Origin: Providencia heimbachae ATCC 35613
GTDB taxonomy: Bacteria > Pseudomonadota > Gammaproteobacteria > Enterobacterales > Enterobacteriaceae
Direction of reading: 5' to 3'
Assembly (NCBI RefSeq): GCF_001655055.1
Contig: NZ_LXEW01000042.1
Location: forward strand, 1 to 64,000
Length of the DNA stretch: 64,000 nt
Below the pieces are notes generated by a model. It searched no databases, was not told the DNA's origin, and was given only the letters and a program-made list of their open reading frames with translations. How positions within the stretch are numbered: the stretch's first letter is position 1; every line of letters begins with the position of its first letter. Position numbers and translations under genes: made by a program. Positions 16,280-25,614 of the stretch are shown here, piece after piece.

Positions 16280-18433
16280 ATGAACAAAAATGGTATTTTG
16301 AAGCACATTCCTTGGATGATCCTAGGGATAATTGGTGCGGTGTGTTTGGGCGTTGTCGCGTTAAGACGCGGCGAACATATTAGTGCGTTATGGATAGTTG
16401 TCGCCTCAGTGGCGGTTTATTTAATTGCATATCGTTATTACAGCTTATATATCGCTAAAAAAGTGATGAAGCTGGATGAAACTCGTGCAACTCCGGCGGT
16501 TATCAATAATGACGGTTTAAACTATGTGCCGACCAATAAAAATGTTCTTTTCGGTCACCACTTTGCGGCAATCGCAGGGGCAGGCCCGTTAGTTGGACCT
16601 GTATTGGCGGCACAAGTCGGCTACTTACCGGGAACGTTGTGGTTACTCGGTGGGGTTGTTCTTGCTGGGGCGGTACAGGACTTTATGGTGCTGTTTATCT
16701 CCTCACGCCGTAATGGCGCATCATTAGGGGAAATCATAAAAGAAGAACTTGGGCCGATCCCAGGTACTTTGGCGTTATTCGGCTGTTTCCTCATCATGAT
16801 CATCATTCTCGCAGTACTGGCGTTGATCGTGGTTAAAGCCTTAGCAGAAAGTCCTTGGGGTGTCTTTACGGTCTGTTCGACTGTGCCGATTGCACTCTTT
16901 ATGGGGATATACATGCGCTATATCCGGCCGGGGCGTGTAGCCGAAGTCTCGGTGATGGGGATTGTGCTACTGGTTGCTTCAATTTGGTTTGGTGGCGTTA
17001 TCGCTCATGACCCATATTGGGGACCAGCACTGACATTCAAAGATACAACAATTACTTATGTTCTTGTTGGTTATGCGTTTATCTCTGCATTACTGCCAGT
17101 TTGGTTGATCTTAGCACCGCGTGATTACCTCGCAACTTTCCTTAAAATCGGGGTTATTGTTGGTTTAGCCATTGGTATTGTTATTCTAAACCCTGAACTG
17201 AAAATGCCTGCAGTTACTCAATATATTGATGGTACAGGTCCAGTTTGGAAAGGTACGCTGTTCCCATTCTTATTTATTACCATTGCTTGTGGTGCGGTAT
17301 CTGGTTTCCACGCATTAATTGCATCAGGAACAACACCAAAATTATTAGCAAACGAAAAAGATGCACGTTACATCGGTTACGGTGCGATGTTAATGGAATC
17401 TTTCGTTGCGGTGATGGCGTTAGTCGCGGCTTCGATTATCGAGCCCGGTTTGTATTTTGCGATGAATACACCTCCTGCGGCATTAGGTATTACCATGCCT
17501 AACCTGCATGAACTTGGTGGCGCTGATGGCGCAGCAATCATGGCTCAATTGAAAGATGTTTCCGTTCAAGCTGCGGCAACAGTGAGCTCATGGGGCTTTG
17601 TTATTTCGCCTGAGCAAATCATGCAAACGGCGAAAGATATTGGTGAACCGTCGATATTAAACCGTGCGGGTGGTGCACCAACATTAGCAGTGGGTATTGC
17701 ATTCGTATTCCATGAAATCATACCTGCGGCAAATATGGGTTTCTGGTATCACTTCGGTATTTTGTTTGAAGCGTTGTTTATCTTAACTGCGCTGGATGCA
17801 GGGACACGCTCAGGCCGCTTTATGCTGCAAGACTTGTTAGGTAACTTTGTTCCATTCTTAAAGAAAACAGATTCACTTGTTGCGGGTATTATTGGTACCG
17901 CAGGTTGTGTGGGTCTATGGGGTTACTTGTTATATCAAGGCGTGGTTGACCCTCTGGGCGGCGTTAAGAGTCTATGGCCTCTGTTCGGTATCTCGAACCA
18001 AATGTTAGCAGCGGTTGCGTTAGTCCTAAGTACTGTTGTCTTAATTAAGATGAAGCGTAGCAAATATGTATTGGTGACAATTCTACCGGCGGTATGGTTG
18101 TTAATCTGTACAACATGGGCGTTAGGTCTGAAATTATTCAGCGATAACCCACAGTTAGAAGGTTTCTTATACTTAGCGAAATCTTACAAAGAAAAAATCG
18201 CAGCAGGTGGTACAGACTTTACTGCACAACAAGTTACTGACATGAATCACATTATCATCAATAACTACACCAATGCGGGCTTGAGTATTCTATTCTTAGT
18301 CGTGGTTTACGGTATTATTTTCTTTGGTATCCGTGTCGCGATGAAAGCACATAAGAATCCAGAGCGTACCGATAAAGAAACCCCTTATGTACCCGTACCT
18401 AAAGAGGGCGTGAAAGTTTCATCTTCACACTAA
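16280..18433 (+). CDS. btsT: pyruvate:H+ symporter BtsT (CstA family)
   Basis: Inner-membrane transporter of 717 residues, nearly the length of E. coli BtsT/YjiY (716) and colinear with it from HIPWMILGIIGAVCLGVVALRRGEH to the C-terminal RTDKETPYVPVP. CstA-family features include the conserved GHHFAAIAGAGPLVGP (about residues 94-109) and about 16 hydrophobic segments. It imports pyruvate. It is followed by yjiX and yjiA in the same order as in E. coli, supporting assignment to BtsT rather than CstA. No btsSR genes are in the window. Confidence 0.95.
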   Translation: MNKNGILKHIPWMILGIIGAVCLGVVALRRGEHISALWIVVASVAVYLIAYRYYSLYIAKKVMKLDETRATPAVINNDGLNYVPTNKNVLFGHHFAAIAGAGPLVGPVLAAQVGYLPGTLWLLGGVVLAGAVQDFMVLFISSRRNGASLGEIIKEELGPIPGTLALFGCFLIMIIILAVLALIVVKALAESPWGVFTVCSTVPIALFMGIYMRYIRPGRVAEVSVMGIVLLVASIWFGGVIAHDPYWGPALTFKDTTITYVLVGYAFISALLPVWLILAPRDYLATFLKIGVIVGLAIGIVILNPELKMPAVTQYIDGTGPVWKGTLFPFLFITIACGAVSGFHALIASGTTPKLLANEKDARYIGYGAMLMESFVAVMALVAASIIEPGLYFAMNTPPAALGITMPNLHELGGADGAAIMAQLKDVSVQAAATVSSWGFVISPEQIMQTAKDIGEPSILNRAGGAPTLAVGIAFVFHEIIPAANMGFWYHFGILFEALFILTALDAGTRSGRFMLQDLLGNFVPFLKKTDSLVAGIIGTAGCVGLWGYLLYQGVVDPLGGVKSLWPLFGISNQMLAAVALVLSTVVLIKMKRSKYVLVTILPAVWLLICTTWALGLKLFSDNPQLEGFLYLAKSYKEKIAAGGTDFTAQQVTDMNHIIINNYTNAGLSILFLVVVYGIIFFGIRVAMKAHKNPERTDKETPYVPVPKEGVKVSSSH

Positions 18434-18455
18434 TCTTTAACGGCATACTTAAAAT

Positions 18456-18493
18456 AATGCTCTACATTATGCAATAACATGATGTAGGGCATT
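18456..18493 (+). terminator. hairpin between btsT and yjiX
   Basis: AATGCTCTACAT (18456-18467) pairs with ATGTAGGGCATT (18482-18493) with one G-U pair around 14 bases. No U-run follows, so it may stabilise the btsT message or lower downstream expression rather than stop transcription. Confidence 0.45.
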
Positions 18494-18512
18494 TGCGTAG
18501 TAGGAGACGCTG

Positions 18513-18716
18513 ATGTTTGGCAATCTAGGAAAAACAGGCAAATACCTTGGGCAAGCCGCCCGAATGTTAATTGGTATTCCTGACTATGATACATACGTAC
18601 AGCATATGAACGATAATCATCCAGATAAACCGGTTATGACGTACAAAGAATTTTTCCGCGAGAGGCAGGATGCTCGCTATGGTGGAAGTGGCAAAGGTGG
18701 ATTTCGCTGCTGTTAA
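18513..18716 (+). CDS. yjiX: YbdD/YjiX family small protein
   Basis: A 67-residue protein beginning [21 protein letters not shown] and containing the [28 protein letters not shown] segment diagnostic of the YbdD/YjiX family. The GGAGACGCTG before 18513 serves as ribosome site. Family members always sit beside CstA/BtsT transporters and are thought to modulate or partner them; the mechanism is not established. The C-terminus FRCC is Cys-rich as in relatives. Confidence 0.92.
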   Translation: MFGNLGKTGKYLGQAARMLIGIPDYDTYVQHMNDNHPDKPVMTYKEFFRERQDARYGGSGKGGFRCC

Positions 18717-18739
18717 CTGATGAAGTGAAGAGGGGAATA

Positions 18740-19702
18740 ATGAAACCGATTAATGTAACCATCCTAACTGGCTTCCTAGGGGCAGGTAAAACAACGTTAT
18801 TAAGCCATATTCTCCATGCAGATCATGGGCATAAAATTGCGGTTATCGAAAATGAATTTGGTGAAGTTCCCATCGATAATGCCTTAATTGGCGACAGAGC
18901 GACGCAAATAACAACACTCAGTAATGGCTGTATCTGTTGTAGTCGTTCAAGTGAGCTAGAAAATGCACTTTTAGATTTATTAGATGGTTTAGATACTGGA
19001 AAACTCGACTTTGATAGATTAGTGATTGAATGTACTGGAATGGCAGATCCGGGTCCTATCACTCAAACTTTTTTCTCTCATGAAGTCTTATGTGAACGGT
19101 TTTTATTGGATGGCATCATTACCTTAGTGGATGCGGTTCATGCAGATAAACAACTTAATGATTTTGCGGTAGCACAAGCACAAATTGGCTACGCTGATAG
19201 AATTTTACTCACCAAAACAGATGTTGAACCTAACATCGATGCATTAACCGAACGTTTACAGCGTATTAATGCGAGAGCACCAATTTATCCGGTTATTCAT
19301 GGTGATATCAATTTAGATTTATTATTAGATATTGAAGGTTTTTTACTCGATTCAAAATTGAATGTAAAACAGCCCACTTTTCGTTTTGCCCCTAAACAGC
19401 AAAATGAAGTGGAATCAATCGTTGTTGAGTTTGATTACCCTGTTGAGCTGATGGAAGTTTCCCAAGTGATGGAAGATTTACTGCTTGGTTTTGCTGATAA
19501 TTTATTGCGTTATAAAGGTATTTTATCCATTAAGGATGAACCTAAGCGGCTATTATTTCAGGGTGTCCAACGTCTTTATAGTGCCGATTGGGATAAGGAT
19601 TGGCTAGAAGATGAAAAACGCCACAGTGTGCTAGTTTTTATCGGCGTCGGTCTTCCTGAAGATATCATTCGCGAAAAATTTGCAGAATTAGGTGCTAAAT
19701 AA
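18740..19702 (+). CDS. yjiA: COG0523/CobW-family GTPase YjiA
   Basis: A 320-residue metal-binding GTPase. Residues 1-20 contain the Walker A GFLGAGKTT; the metal-binding CICC (with preceding NG and following SR) is at about residues 66-69; DRILLTKTD supplies the guanine-recognition (N/T-K-x-D) motif; the C-terminal CobW_C domain ends in VFIGVGLPED. The start at 18740 follows GAGGGGA. Immediately downstream of yjiX. The E. coli homologue binds zinc and other metals; its cellular role is unsettled. Confidence 0.93.
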   Translation: MKPINVTILTGFLGAGKTTLLSHILHADHGHKIAVIENEFGEVPIDNALIGDRATQITTLSNGCICCSRSSELENALLDLLDGLDTGKLDFDRLVIECTGMADPGPITQTFFSHEVLCERFLLDGIITLVDAVHADKQLNDFAVAQAQIGYADRILLTKTDVEPNIDALTERLQRINARAPIYPVIHGDINLDLLLDIEGFLLDSKLNVKQPTFRFAPKQQNEVESIVVEFDYPVELMEVSQVMEDLLLGFADNLLRYKGILSIKDEPKRLLFQGVQRLYSADWDKDWLEDEKRHSVLVFIGVGLPEDIIREKFAELGAK

Positions 19703-19743
19703 TATTTATCATTTATTAATTAAGATTAATTCAACGTAATTGG

Positions 19744-19824
19744 CACTGTAGCAAAGCGGAAAAGGCGCTAATCCCAAGGAGCATATAACTAGGGTTAGCG
19801 CGTGAAGCCAACAAAGCTACAGTG
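19744..19824 (-). repeat. short ERIC-like palindrome between yjiA and cyuA
   Basis: About 81 bp bounded by CACTGTAGC (19744-19752) and its reverse complement GCTACAGTG (19816-19824). The interior GGCGCTAATCCCAAGGAGCAT and GTGAAGCCAACAAAGC match the reverse complement of the ERIC at 15779-15903 in order, but shortened. It lies between two convergent genes and could act as a bidirectional terminator. Confidence 0.6.
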
Positions 19825-19838
19825 TTAATGATGCAGAA

Positions 19839-21158
19839 TTAACGTGCTTTAGCAGCCATTATTTCGATAATCTGCACATCTGTATGCCGCATTGAACCGG
19901 CGGCTAAAGAACACAAATTGGAAATGGATTGGTCAACATCATCAGAAACAATTCCGTCAGAGCCTCGAACGCAGCTATTATCTAACGCCATTAATACTGC
20001 TTTATAGGCTGAGCTGGCACTGGTCGATACCTTCATGGCGCAACTATTTGATGCACCGTCACAAATCATCCCGCTGACATCACCAATCATGCTTGAAATT
20101 GCCATGGCAACCACTTCATAACGAGATTCTAATAACCATGCGATACCTGCCGCAGCGCCCATCGCAGCTGTAGTTGCTGCACATAAAGCAGATAATGCAG
20201 GGAGTTGGTTATGAATATAAATCGCCATTAAATGTGACAGCATTAAGGCGCGAGCCAATTGTTCTTCGGTGGATTGAAGATAGTCTGCCGTCACCAAAAC
20301 AGGCATTGTTGCTGCGATCCCTTGGTTACCTGAGCCGGAGTTACTCATCGCCGGTAGCACAGCACCGCCCATACGTGCATCGGATGCAGCGGAAGTACGG
20401 ATCATGATTTCAGACATCAGGTCTTTGGATAATAAACCACGGTCACGTTGAGTTTGCAGCGTTTTGCCGATGTGTAAGCCATATACATTACGTAAACCTT
20501 CCTGCGATAACGCATCATTTAAGTGTGCAGATTCTAAAATAAAGCGGATATCCTCGAGAGGGGCTTGAGTCGCAAAATTGTATACTGCTTTGGCGGTTAC
20601 GATAGGCAATGGAATATCAGCTGCGCAGTCGACAAGCGTATCACTGTGTTGATTACCCTGAGTAATATCAAAAATAATATTTTCATTATGAATGATTTTA
20701 ACAATTCGAGTATGCGTGCCCGCAATCATAACGGTTGCAGATCCGGTTTCTGTATAAACAGTGGCTTCTGAATAAATAACATCATCGCAAGGCTGTTTAA
20801 TATCAACAGTAACAAAGCCTTCGGCTAGCATATTTTTACTGTGTGATATCGCTTCTGGAGAGGCTGATTTTAAGACTTCTAAACCCGCTTCACTGTCACC
20901 ACCAATCGCACCCAGTGCGGCTGCAATGGGTAAGCCAACCATACCTGTGCCGGGAACCGTTACACCCATACCATTTTTCATCAGGTTAGGGGAAACAAAA
21001 GCGCATACACGGATAACGTGCCCATCAAGATAAGAAGCCGCTTTAGCTGCCGCTAATGCTAATGAGATTGGCTCAGTACAACCTAAGGCAGGTTTAACTT
21101 CTTGCTTCACAGCTTTAATAAAATATTGCCAAAGTAGTGGCTGAGATTGTGTATGCAT
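19839..21158 (-). CDS. cyuA: L-cysteine desulfidase CyuA (YhaM)
   Basis: Iron-sulfur-dependent enzyme degrading cysteine to pyruvate, ammonia and sulfide. It has 439 residues from the ATG at 21158 (a TTG 15 bases upstream extends the frame). Signature stretches: [15 protein letters not shown] near the N-terminus, [22 protein letters not shown], and [20 protein letters not shown], which carries two of the Cys ligands. It is colinear with E. coli YhaM/CyuA through the end [11 protein letters not shown]. The partner transporter gene (cyuP/yhaO) and regulator (cyuR) are not adjacent here. Confidence 0.93.
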   Translation of the reverse strand: MHTQSQPLLWQYFIKAVKQEVKPALGCTEPISLALAAAKAASYLDGHVIRVCAFVSPNLMKNGMGVTVPGTGMVGLPIAAALGAIGGDSEAGLEVLKSASPEAISHSKNMLAEGFVTVDIKQPCDDVIYSEATVYTETGSATVMIAGTHTRIVKIIHNENIIFDITQGNQHSDTLVDCAADIPLPIVTAKAVYNFATQAPLEDIRFILESAHLNDALSQEGLRNVYGLHIGKTLQTQRDRGLLSKDLMSEIMIRTSAASDARMGGAVLPAMSNSGSGNQGIAATMPVLVTADYLQSTEEQLARALMLSHLMAIYIHNQLPALSALCAATTAAMGAAAGIAWLLESRYEVVAMAISSMIGDVSGMICDGASNSCAMKVSTSASSAYKAVLMALDNSCVRGSDGIVSDDVDQSISNLCSLAAGSMRHTDVQIIEIMAAKAR

Positions 21159-21317
21159 GGCGATAGTTTCCAACGAAAGCGTTTTGATAGGTTTATTTTA
21201 ATCAAAAACGGGGAGAAATATTTCGCTATGTTTGAGGAGATAAAAACGAATAGTAGAAAATTAATCTCTAAATATGTAGTTAAGGGTAAAAATAATCTAA
21301 GTTTGACCGTTGTCACA

Positions 21318-21348
21318 AAAGTCCTGCCTACATCAATAGGCAGGATAA
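21318..21348 (-). terminator. terminator of the MATE exporter gene
   Basis: CCTGCCTA (21323-21330) pairs perfectly with TAGGCAGG (21337-21344). Read on the minus strand the hairpin is followed by ACTTTTG. It is 13 bases after the MATE gene stop. Confidence 0.6.
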
Positions 21349-21360
21349 GGTTTTTTAGAT

Positions 21361-22707
21361 TTAGTTTTCTAAATCAAGTCGTTTGCTTTGCCAGCGTCGT
21401 GAACGCCAGCGCCAAGCATTGGTTAAGCCTCGAAGCCATTCATCAGCAAAGAAACCAATCCAGATCCCCAATAAGCCCATTTCCATTTTTATTCCTAGGA
21501 AATAGCCGAGTGGAATTGCGACACCCCACATAAAGATGATAGCGGTACACAACGGGAAACGTGCGTCGCCAGAAGCGCGCAGTGCATTCACCATCACAAT
21601 ATTTAGGGTTCTGCCAGGCTCTAAGAAAACAGAAAGTAAGAACAGCGGGAGTAGAAGCTCGATAATATTATGATCATCAGTAATATTATTTAAAATAGGA
21701 TCACGCAGTAACCAAAAGCAAAGTACCACGCCGATAGTCACAAAAAAGCCCATTTTTAAGCTTTTTACACCGCGGTTAAAGGCATCTTCAAATCGCTTGG
21801 CACCAACAAGATGACCAACCATAATTTCATTACCAATGCTGATAGAAATACCAAACAGCATAATAAAGAGTGAAAGTTGGAAATAAAGCGTCTGTGCAGC
21901 AAGGGCGGTTTCTCCCATCAAGCCGATAAATGCGGAAGCCGTCATAAAATGCAGGATCCACACGAGGTTTTCCCCCGCAGAAGGTAAACCGATATGTAGG
22001 ATTTTACCTAGCATATTACTTGACCAACGTACCAGCATGATTGGGGTAAATTTAATTCTTAGCCCATAAAATAGTAGGCAGAAAAGTAAAATGACCGCAA
22101 CGACACGTCCCACAACGGTAGACCATGCCACACCCTCAAGCCCATATTGTGGTAAACCAAAGAAACCATACAGCACAATCATGTTTCCGAATACGGTAAT
22201 GATATTGGCGATTAACGTTACCCACATAGCGGGCTGGGATTTACCATATACACGTAAACAGGCGGCTAAAATAATCGAAATAGCTTCAGGAATTAAACAT
22301 ATGCCTAAAACCCGCAAATAAGCATAACCATCATCCATTAAATGGGATGGCATATTCATAATGCTAAGTATTTTATAGCCAAAGAATAGGGCGACTAATG
22401 CACTGGCAAATCCAAGGATAAAGTTAAATGCAATTGAAATATGAATGGCTTGGCCCGCTTTATCTCGGCGGCCCGCGCCTAAGTATTGGGCGATAACAAC
22501 GCTACACCCAACACTAATAAAAGTGAAAATAGTAATAAAAAGGTCAAATACCTGATTCCCCACCCCCATAGCAGCGAGGTAGGCTGTTGATACATGACTA
22601 ACCATGTAAGTATTAATAAGCAAAGTGGCCAAATGAAGAAAAATATCAATAAAAATTGGCCAACTGAGAGAAAAGAGTGATCTCTCAGTCACATCGGACT
22701 GATGCAT
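21361..22707 (-). CDS. MATE-family efflux transporter (YeeO-like)
   Basis: A 448-residue protein with about twelve hydrophobic segments in two MatE halves (residues about 15-180 and 240-400), including the typical GVGNQVFDLFITIF and SVGCSVVIAQYLGAG segments of half one and SISIGNEIMVGHLVGA of half two. It would export cationic compounds using H+ or Na+. The ATG at 22707 is preceded by AAAGG six bases upstream. Single-gene unit. The closest named relative is probably YeeO, but the substrate is unknown. Confidence 0.82.
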   Translation of the reverse strand: MHQSDVTERSLFSLSWPIFIDIFLHLATLLINTYMVSHVSTAYLAAMGVGNQVFDLFITIFTFISVGCSVVIAQYLGAGRRDKAGQAIHISIAFNFILGFASALVALFFGYKILSIMNMPSHLMDDGYAYLRVLGICLIPEAISIILAACLRVYGKSQPAMWVTLIANIITVFGNMIVLYGFFGLPQYGLEGVAWSTVVGRVVAVILLFCLLFYGLRIKFTPIMLVRWSSNMLGKILHIGLPSAGENLVWILHFMTASAFIGLMGETALAAQTLYFQLSLFIMLFGISISIGNEIMVGHLVGAKRFEDAFNRGVKSLKMGFFVTIGVVLCFWLLRDPILNNITDDHNIIELLLPLFLLSVFLEPGRTLNIVMVNALRASGDARFPLCTAIIFMWGVAIPLGYFLGIKMEMGLLGIWIGFFADEWLRGLTNAWRWRSRRWQSKRLDLEN

Positions 22708-22866
22708 CAATAACCTTTATAAAAGTAAGAATAGGAATAAACAGAAACGTGGCGCTGATTCTACCTCTATTTCATTAAGGAAAATAGGGTTTAAATTCGA
22801 CTATTTTACGAGATTATAGAAAGGGTGAATACTTTGTTTACTATTAATGATTCTGTTAAATTCAAT

Positions 22867-22953
22867 ATAGACCTGTCAAACTTCACGTTACAGTGAATTT
22901 TGTGGGAGATGTAGCTCGCAGATCATCTCACTGCAATTTGAATTATTTGGAGG
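22867..22953. repeat. degenerate ERIC-like remnant upstream of ddh
   Basis: The ends CCTGTCAAACTTCACGTTACAG and the far-end CTGCAATTTGAATTATTTGG resemble the left and right ends of ERIC elements (AAACTTCA...; ...GAATTATTT), and the sequences between GTTACAGTGA and TCACTGCAA are inverted relative to each other. The centre lacks the ERIC core, so this is a remnant or a small derivative. It lies 50 bases before ddh and may carry part of its promoter. Confidence 0.35.
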
Positions 22954-23002
22954 GACAAATGATTAAATGCAATCAACAGCATCAGTATATTAAGGATAAA
23001 AA

Positions 23003-23899
23003 ATGACAAAAATTAAAGCAGCAATAGTGGGATACGGCAATATTGGCCGTTATGCGCTAGAAGCTGTTCAGGCAGCCGAAGATTTTGAATTAGTCGGTAT
23101 CGTTCGCCGTAATACTCAAGATATCCCCTCAGAGCTTTCAGCTTACCCTGTTGTGGATGATATTGAAAAGTTAGGGAAAATTGATGTTGCTCTCTTATGT
23201 TCACCGACGCGTGCGATAGAACCTTTAGCAAAAAAAATCCTCAGCCTTGGGATCAATACCGTAGACAGTTTTGATGTGCATTCTGATATTGTTGCATTAA
23301 AAAGAAGTCTTGATGATGTAGCGAAACAGCATAATAGTGTCGCCATCGTTTCGGCGGGTTGGGATCCAGGTTCTGACTCCATCATGCGTACATTAATGCT
23401 GGCTATGGCGCCTAAAGGAGTTACTTTTACTAACTTTGGTCCTGGAATGAGTATGGGGCACAGTGTTGCCGCGAAAGCGATTGAAGGTGTAAAAGATGCA
23501 CTATCGGTTACCATCCCATTAGGTACGGGCGTACATCGCCGTATGGTTTACATCGAGTTAGATGCAGGTGCTAAATTTGATGAAGTTGTCAGCGCGATCA
23601 AAGCGGATAGTTACTTTTCATCGGATGAAACACACATTCGTCAAGTTGATAGCATTGATGCCCTGAAAGATGTCGGACATGGCGTGCATATGACGCACAA
23701 GGGGGTTTCAGGGGCAACGCATAATCAATTATTCGAATACTCAATGCGAATCAATAACCCTGCGTTAACCTCTCAATTTATGGTTTCTGCTGCCAGAGCA
23801 ACAATGAAGCAAGCGGCGGGTGCTTATACCGTGATTGAAATTCCACCAGTGCATTTTTTACAAGGTGATCTCGATAGCTTAATTGCCAAATTAGTATAA
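23003..23899 (+). CDS. ddh: meso-diaminopimelate D-dehydrogenase
   Basis: A 298-residue NADPH-dependent oxidoreductase. The Rossmann start is AIVGYGNIGRYALEAV; the DAP-binding and dimer segments include VSAGWDPGSDSIMR and the GPGMSMGHSVAAKAI stretch. It interconverts meso-diaminopimelate and tetrahydrodipicolinate plus ammonia, a one-step branch of lysine/peptidoglycan precursor synthesis that most Enterobacterales lack. The length matches the short (about 299-residue) type II enzymes. Monocistronic, with its own terminator. Confidence 0.9.
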   Translation: MTKIKAAIVGYGNIGRYALEAVQAAEDFELVGIVRRNTQDIPSELSAYPVVDDIEKLGKIDVALLCSPTRAIEPLAKKILSLGINTVDSFDVHSDIVALKRSLDDVAKQHNSVAIVSAGWDPGSDSIMRTLMLAMAPKGVTFTNFGPGMSMGHSVAAKAIEGVKDALSVTIPLGTGVHRRMVYIELDAGAKFDEVVSAIKADSYFSSDETHIRQVDSIDALKDVGHGVHMTHKGVSGATHNQLFEYSMRINNPALTSQFMVSAARATMKQAAGAYTVIEIPPVHFLQGDLDSLIAKLV

Positions 23900-23913
23900 T
23901 CCTGTAACGGCTA

Positions 23914-23955
23914 GCATGGCATGAACGTGATTAAAATCGTCATGCCATTTTTGTT
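23914..23955 (+). terminator. terminator of ddh
   Basis: ATGGCATGAACG and CGTCATGCCAT form a long, slightly bulged stem followed by TTTTTG (23948-23953). It begins 17 bases after the ddh stop. Confidence 0.75.
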
Positions 23956-24067
23956 TCTTTATTAATTCAGATTTTAGCCACTATTTATTTATCATATTAT
24001 TAAGTAACGTAGGTCTATCATAATTCAAATTATTGGCTGACCGCGTGATTTTTTTATAGGGAAATTA

Positions 24068-24811
24068 ATGGATAAGGGATCTGAAGGTGGTATGAAAAAT
24101 AAACGTAGCCGTAACCGCAAAGAACAAGGCTTTTTTCCTAAAAATGCTTCGATAAAAACAGTTAAGGAAAGCACACATTCTTTTAATATCCTACGTACTT
24201 TTTCTAAGTTAATTAACTATGGTTTTTCCCTTTTTTATGTGGGTTTTATTTTATCAGTTTGGTTTTATCCTGAATATTATAACGCTGAGATCATCTATAA
24301 CCTGACCATAATCCTTATTTTTGAATTTATTCTCGTGCACTCAGGTGTGTTTATGGCAGTTATTCAAAATAAACTGGCGCTGGCGGGTTTTGCGCTATTT
24401 TATGGGATATTTGCCCTCGCCATAAATACATCCGTATTGGGTGATGCACCCATCATCCTTTATCTTTATAGCGCGACTGTGATTAATCGTATGGTCTTTG
24501 GTCTTACAAGCCGGACGCCACAAGAGCGCCAAGAAAATATGTTATATTCAGCTTTGATGGCGCTAAACTTTATGTTTTGCATATTCGCAGCTTTAATCCT
24601 ATCTTTTATGGTTCCCTATGGGGGATTAACGCCAAGCTATTTATCGTCAATTAGCTATTTTGATGTAATGAGTTCAGGTGGCGAATTCCCTGAAAAGCCT
24701 CACGTCGCCTTTGCATTTGGTGTGATGTATTTTTCGATGCCCGTTATTATGCCTATGATTATTTGGTTTTTTTCTCGTTGGTATAAATCGAGAAAGCAAA
24801 CTTCGGCTTAA
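24068..24811 (+). CDS. multi-pass membrane protein of unknown function, paralogue 1
   Basis: A 247-residue protein that I do not recognise. A basic, soluble N-terminus of about 55 residues (KNKRSRNRKEQ) is followed by about six hydrophobic segments. It is a paralogue of the next gene: shared, in order, are a VWFYP-type segment, the motif FEFILVH, LYLYSATVINR, PYGGLTPSYL followed by an aromatic-Asp (YFD), and FGVMYFS. The start at 24068 follows AGGGAAATTA. No signal peptide is needed. Charged residues within predicted membrane spans (E in FEFILVH, R in INR) suggest a functional polar pathway, but no known family can be claimed. Confidence 0.7.
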   Translation: MDKGSEGGMKNKRSRNRKEQGFFPKNASIKTVKESTHSFNILRTFSKLINYGFSLFYVGFILSVWFYPEYYNAEIIYNLTIILIFEFILVHSGVFMAVIQNKLALAGFALFYGIFALAINTSVLGDAPIILYLYSATVINRMVFGLTSRTPQERQENMLYSALMALNFMFCIFAALILSFMVPYGGLTPSYLSSISYFDVMSSGGEFPEKPHVAFAFGVMYFSMPVIMPMIIWFFSRWYKSRKQTSA

Positions 24812-24860
24812 TGTATTTAGAAAATAAGTTAAGTTTTTAGTCTCAGCATGGAGCAAATAA

Positions 24861-25547
24861 ATGGCAAGGAAACCAAAGAAAAATAATCGACGAAATTTGG
24901 TTAAGGCAGCTAATCCAAATTATCGTGATAAAAAGCGGGTGGTAGCAACTCAATATGAGCAACAAGGATTGCTGAGCAAGTTACCGGTAATCGTTGATCA
25001 TGGCTTAAGTGTTTTTTACATATTATATTTAGTATCACTCTGGTTTTATCCACAATGGTCAGGTGCTGACGTTGTGTATAATATGGTACTCATACTGTTA
25101 TTCGAATTTATTTTAGTGCACATGAGCACCATGATGGGCGTTGTTCATCGTGGATTTTTCTTTGTATTTATTGCTATTATTCTTGGTGTCGTTGCAATCA
25201 TATTTCATACGACACAAATAAACTCTTCAGCTATTTTGTATCTCTATGCGGTCACGTTGATAAACCGTATTATTGTTGGTAGAACGCAGCCCTATAATTT
25301 TAACGCTTTTGATGAAGGAATTGCTAAATTAAGGCATTACGTTGCCTGCTTTATTATTGCTGTCTTTCTGACTCGTTTTTTACCCGTAGGTGGGCTAACG
25401 GAATCTTTTTTGGTGTCCAATGGTTATTATGATGCTTTAAAAATGACAGGAATGACTGAACAGCCATTAATGATTATTCAATTTGGGATAATTTATTATT
25501 CAACTTCATTACTTTGGACATTCTGGCAGTATTTAAAGCGGAAATAG
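24861..25547 (+). CDS. multi-pass membrane protein of unknown function, paralogue 2
   Basis: A 228-residue membrane protein, paralogous to its upstream neighbour and 49 bases after it, so probably in one operon. It has a Lys/Arg-rich N-terminus (MARKPKKNNRRN), then about six hydrophobic segments with SLWFYPQW, FEFILVHM, LYLYAVTLINR, PVGGLTESFL with a following YYD, and FGIIYYS. The same motifs in the same order in both copies mark the conserved positions of the family. GGAG eight bases before 24861 supports the start. Function unknown. Confidence 0.7.
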   Translation: MARKPKKNNRRNLVKAANPNYRDKKRVVATQYEQQGLLSKLPVIVDHGLSVFYILYLVSLWFYPQWSGADVVYNMVLILLFEFILVHMSTMMGVVHRGFFFVFIAIILGVVAIIFHTTQINSSAILYLYAVTLINRIIVGRTQPYNFNAFDEGIAKLRHYVACFIIAVFLTRFLPVGGLTESFLVSNGYYDALKMTGMTEQPLMIIQFGIIYYSTSLLWTFWQYLKRK

Positions 25548-25552
25548 GGAAT

Positions 25553-25576
25553 AAAAAACGCCTACCGAAGTAGGCG
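25553..25576 (-). terminator. terminator of the Tm-1-like/TIM-barrel operon
   Basis: GCCTAC (25560-25565) pairs with GTAGGC (25570-25575) around CGAA; read on the minus strand it is followed by a run of six T. It may also stop the plus-strand membrane-protein operon. Confidence 0.8.
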
Positions 25577-25614
25577 CCTGGTGTTGGCAATACAAAATGT
25601 AAAAATAAAAAGGC

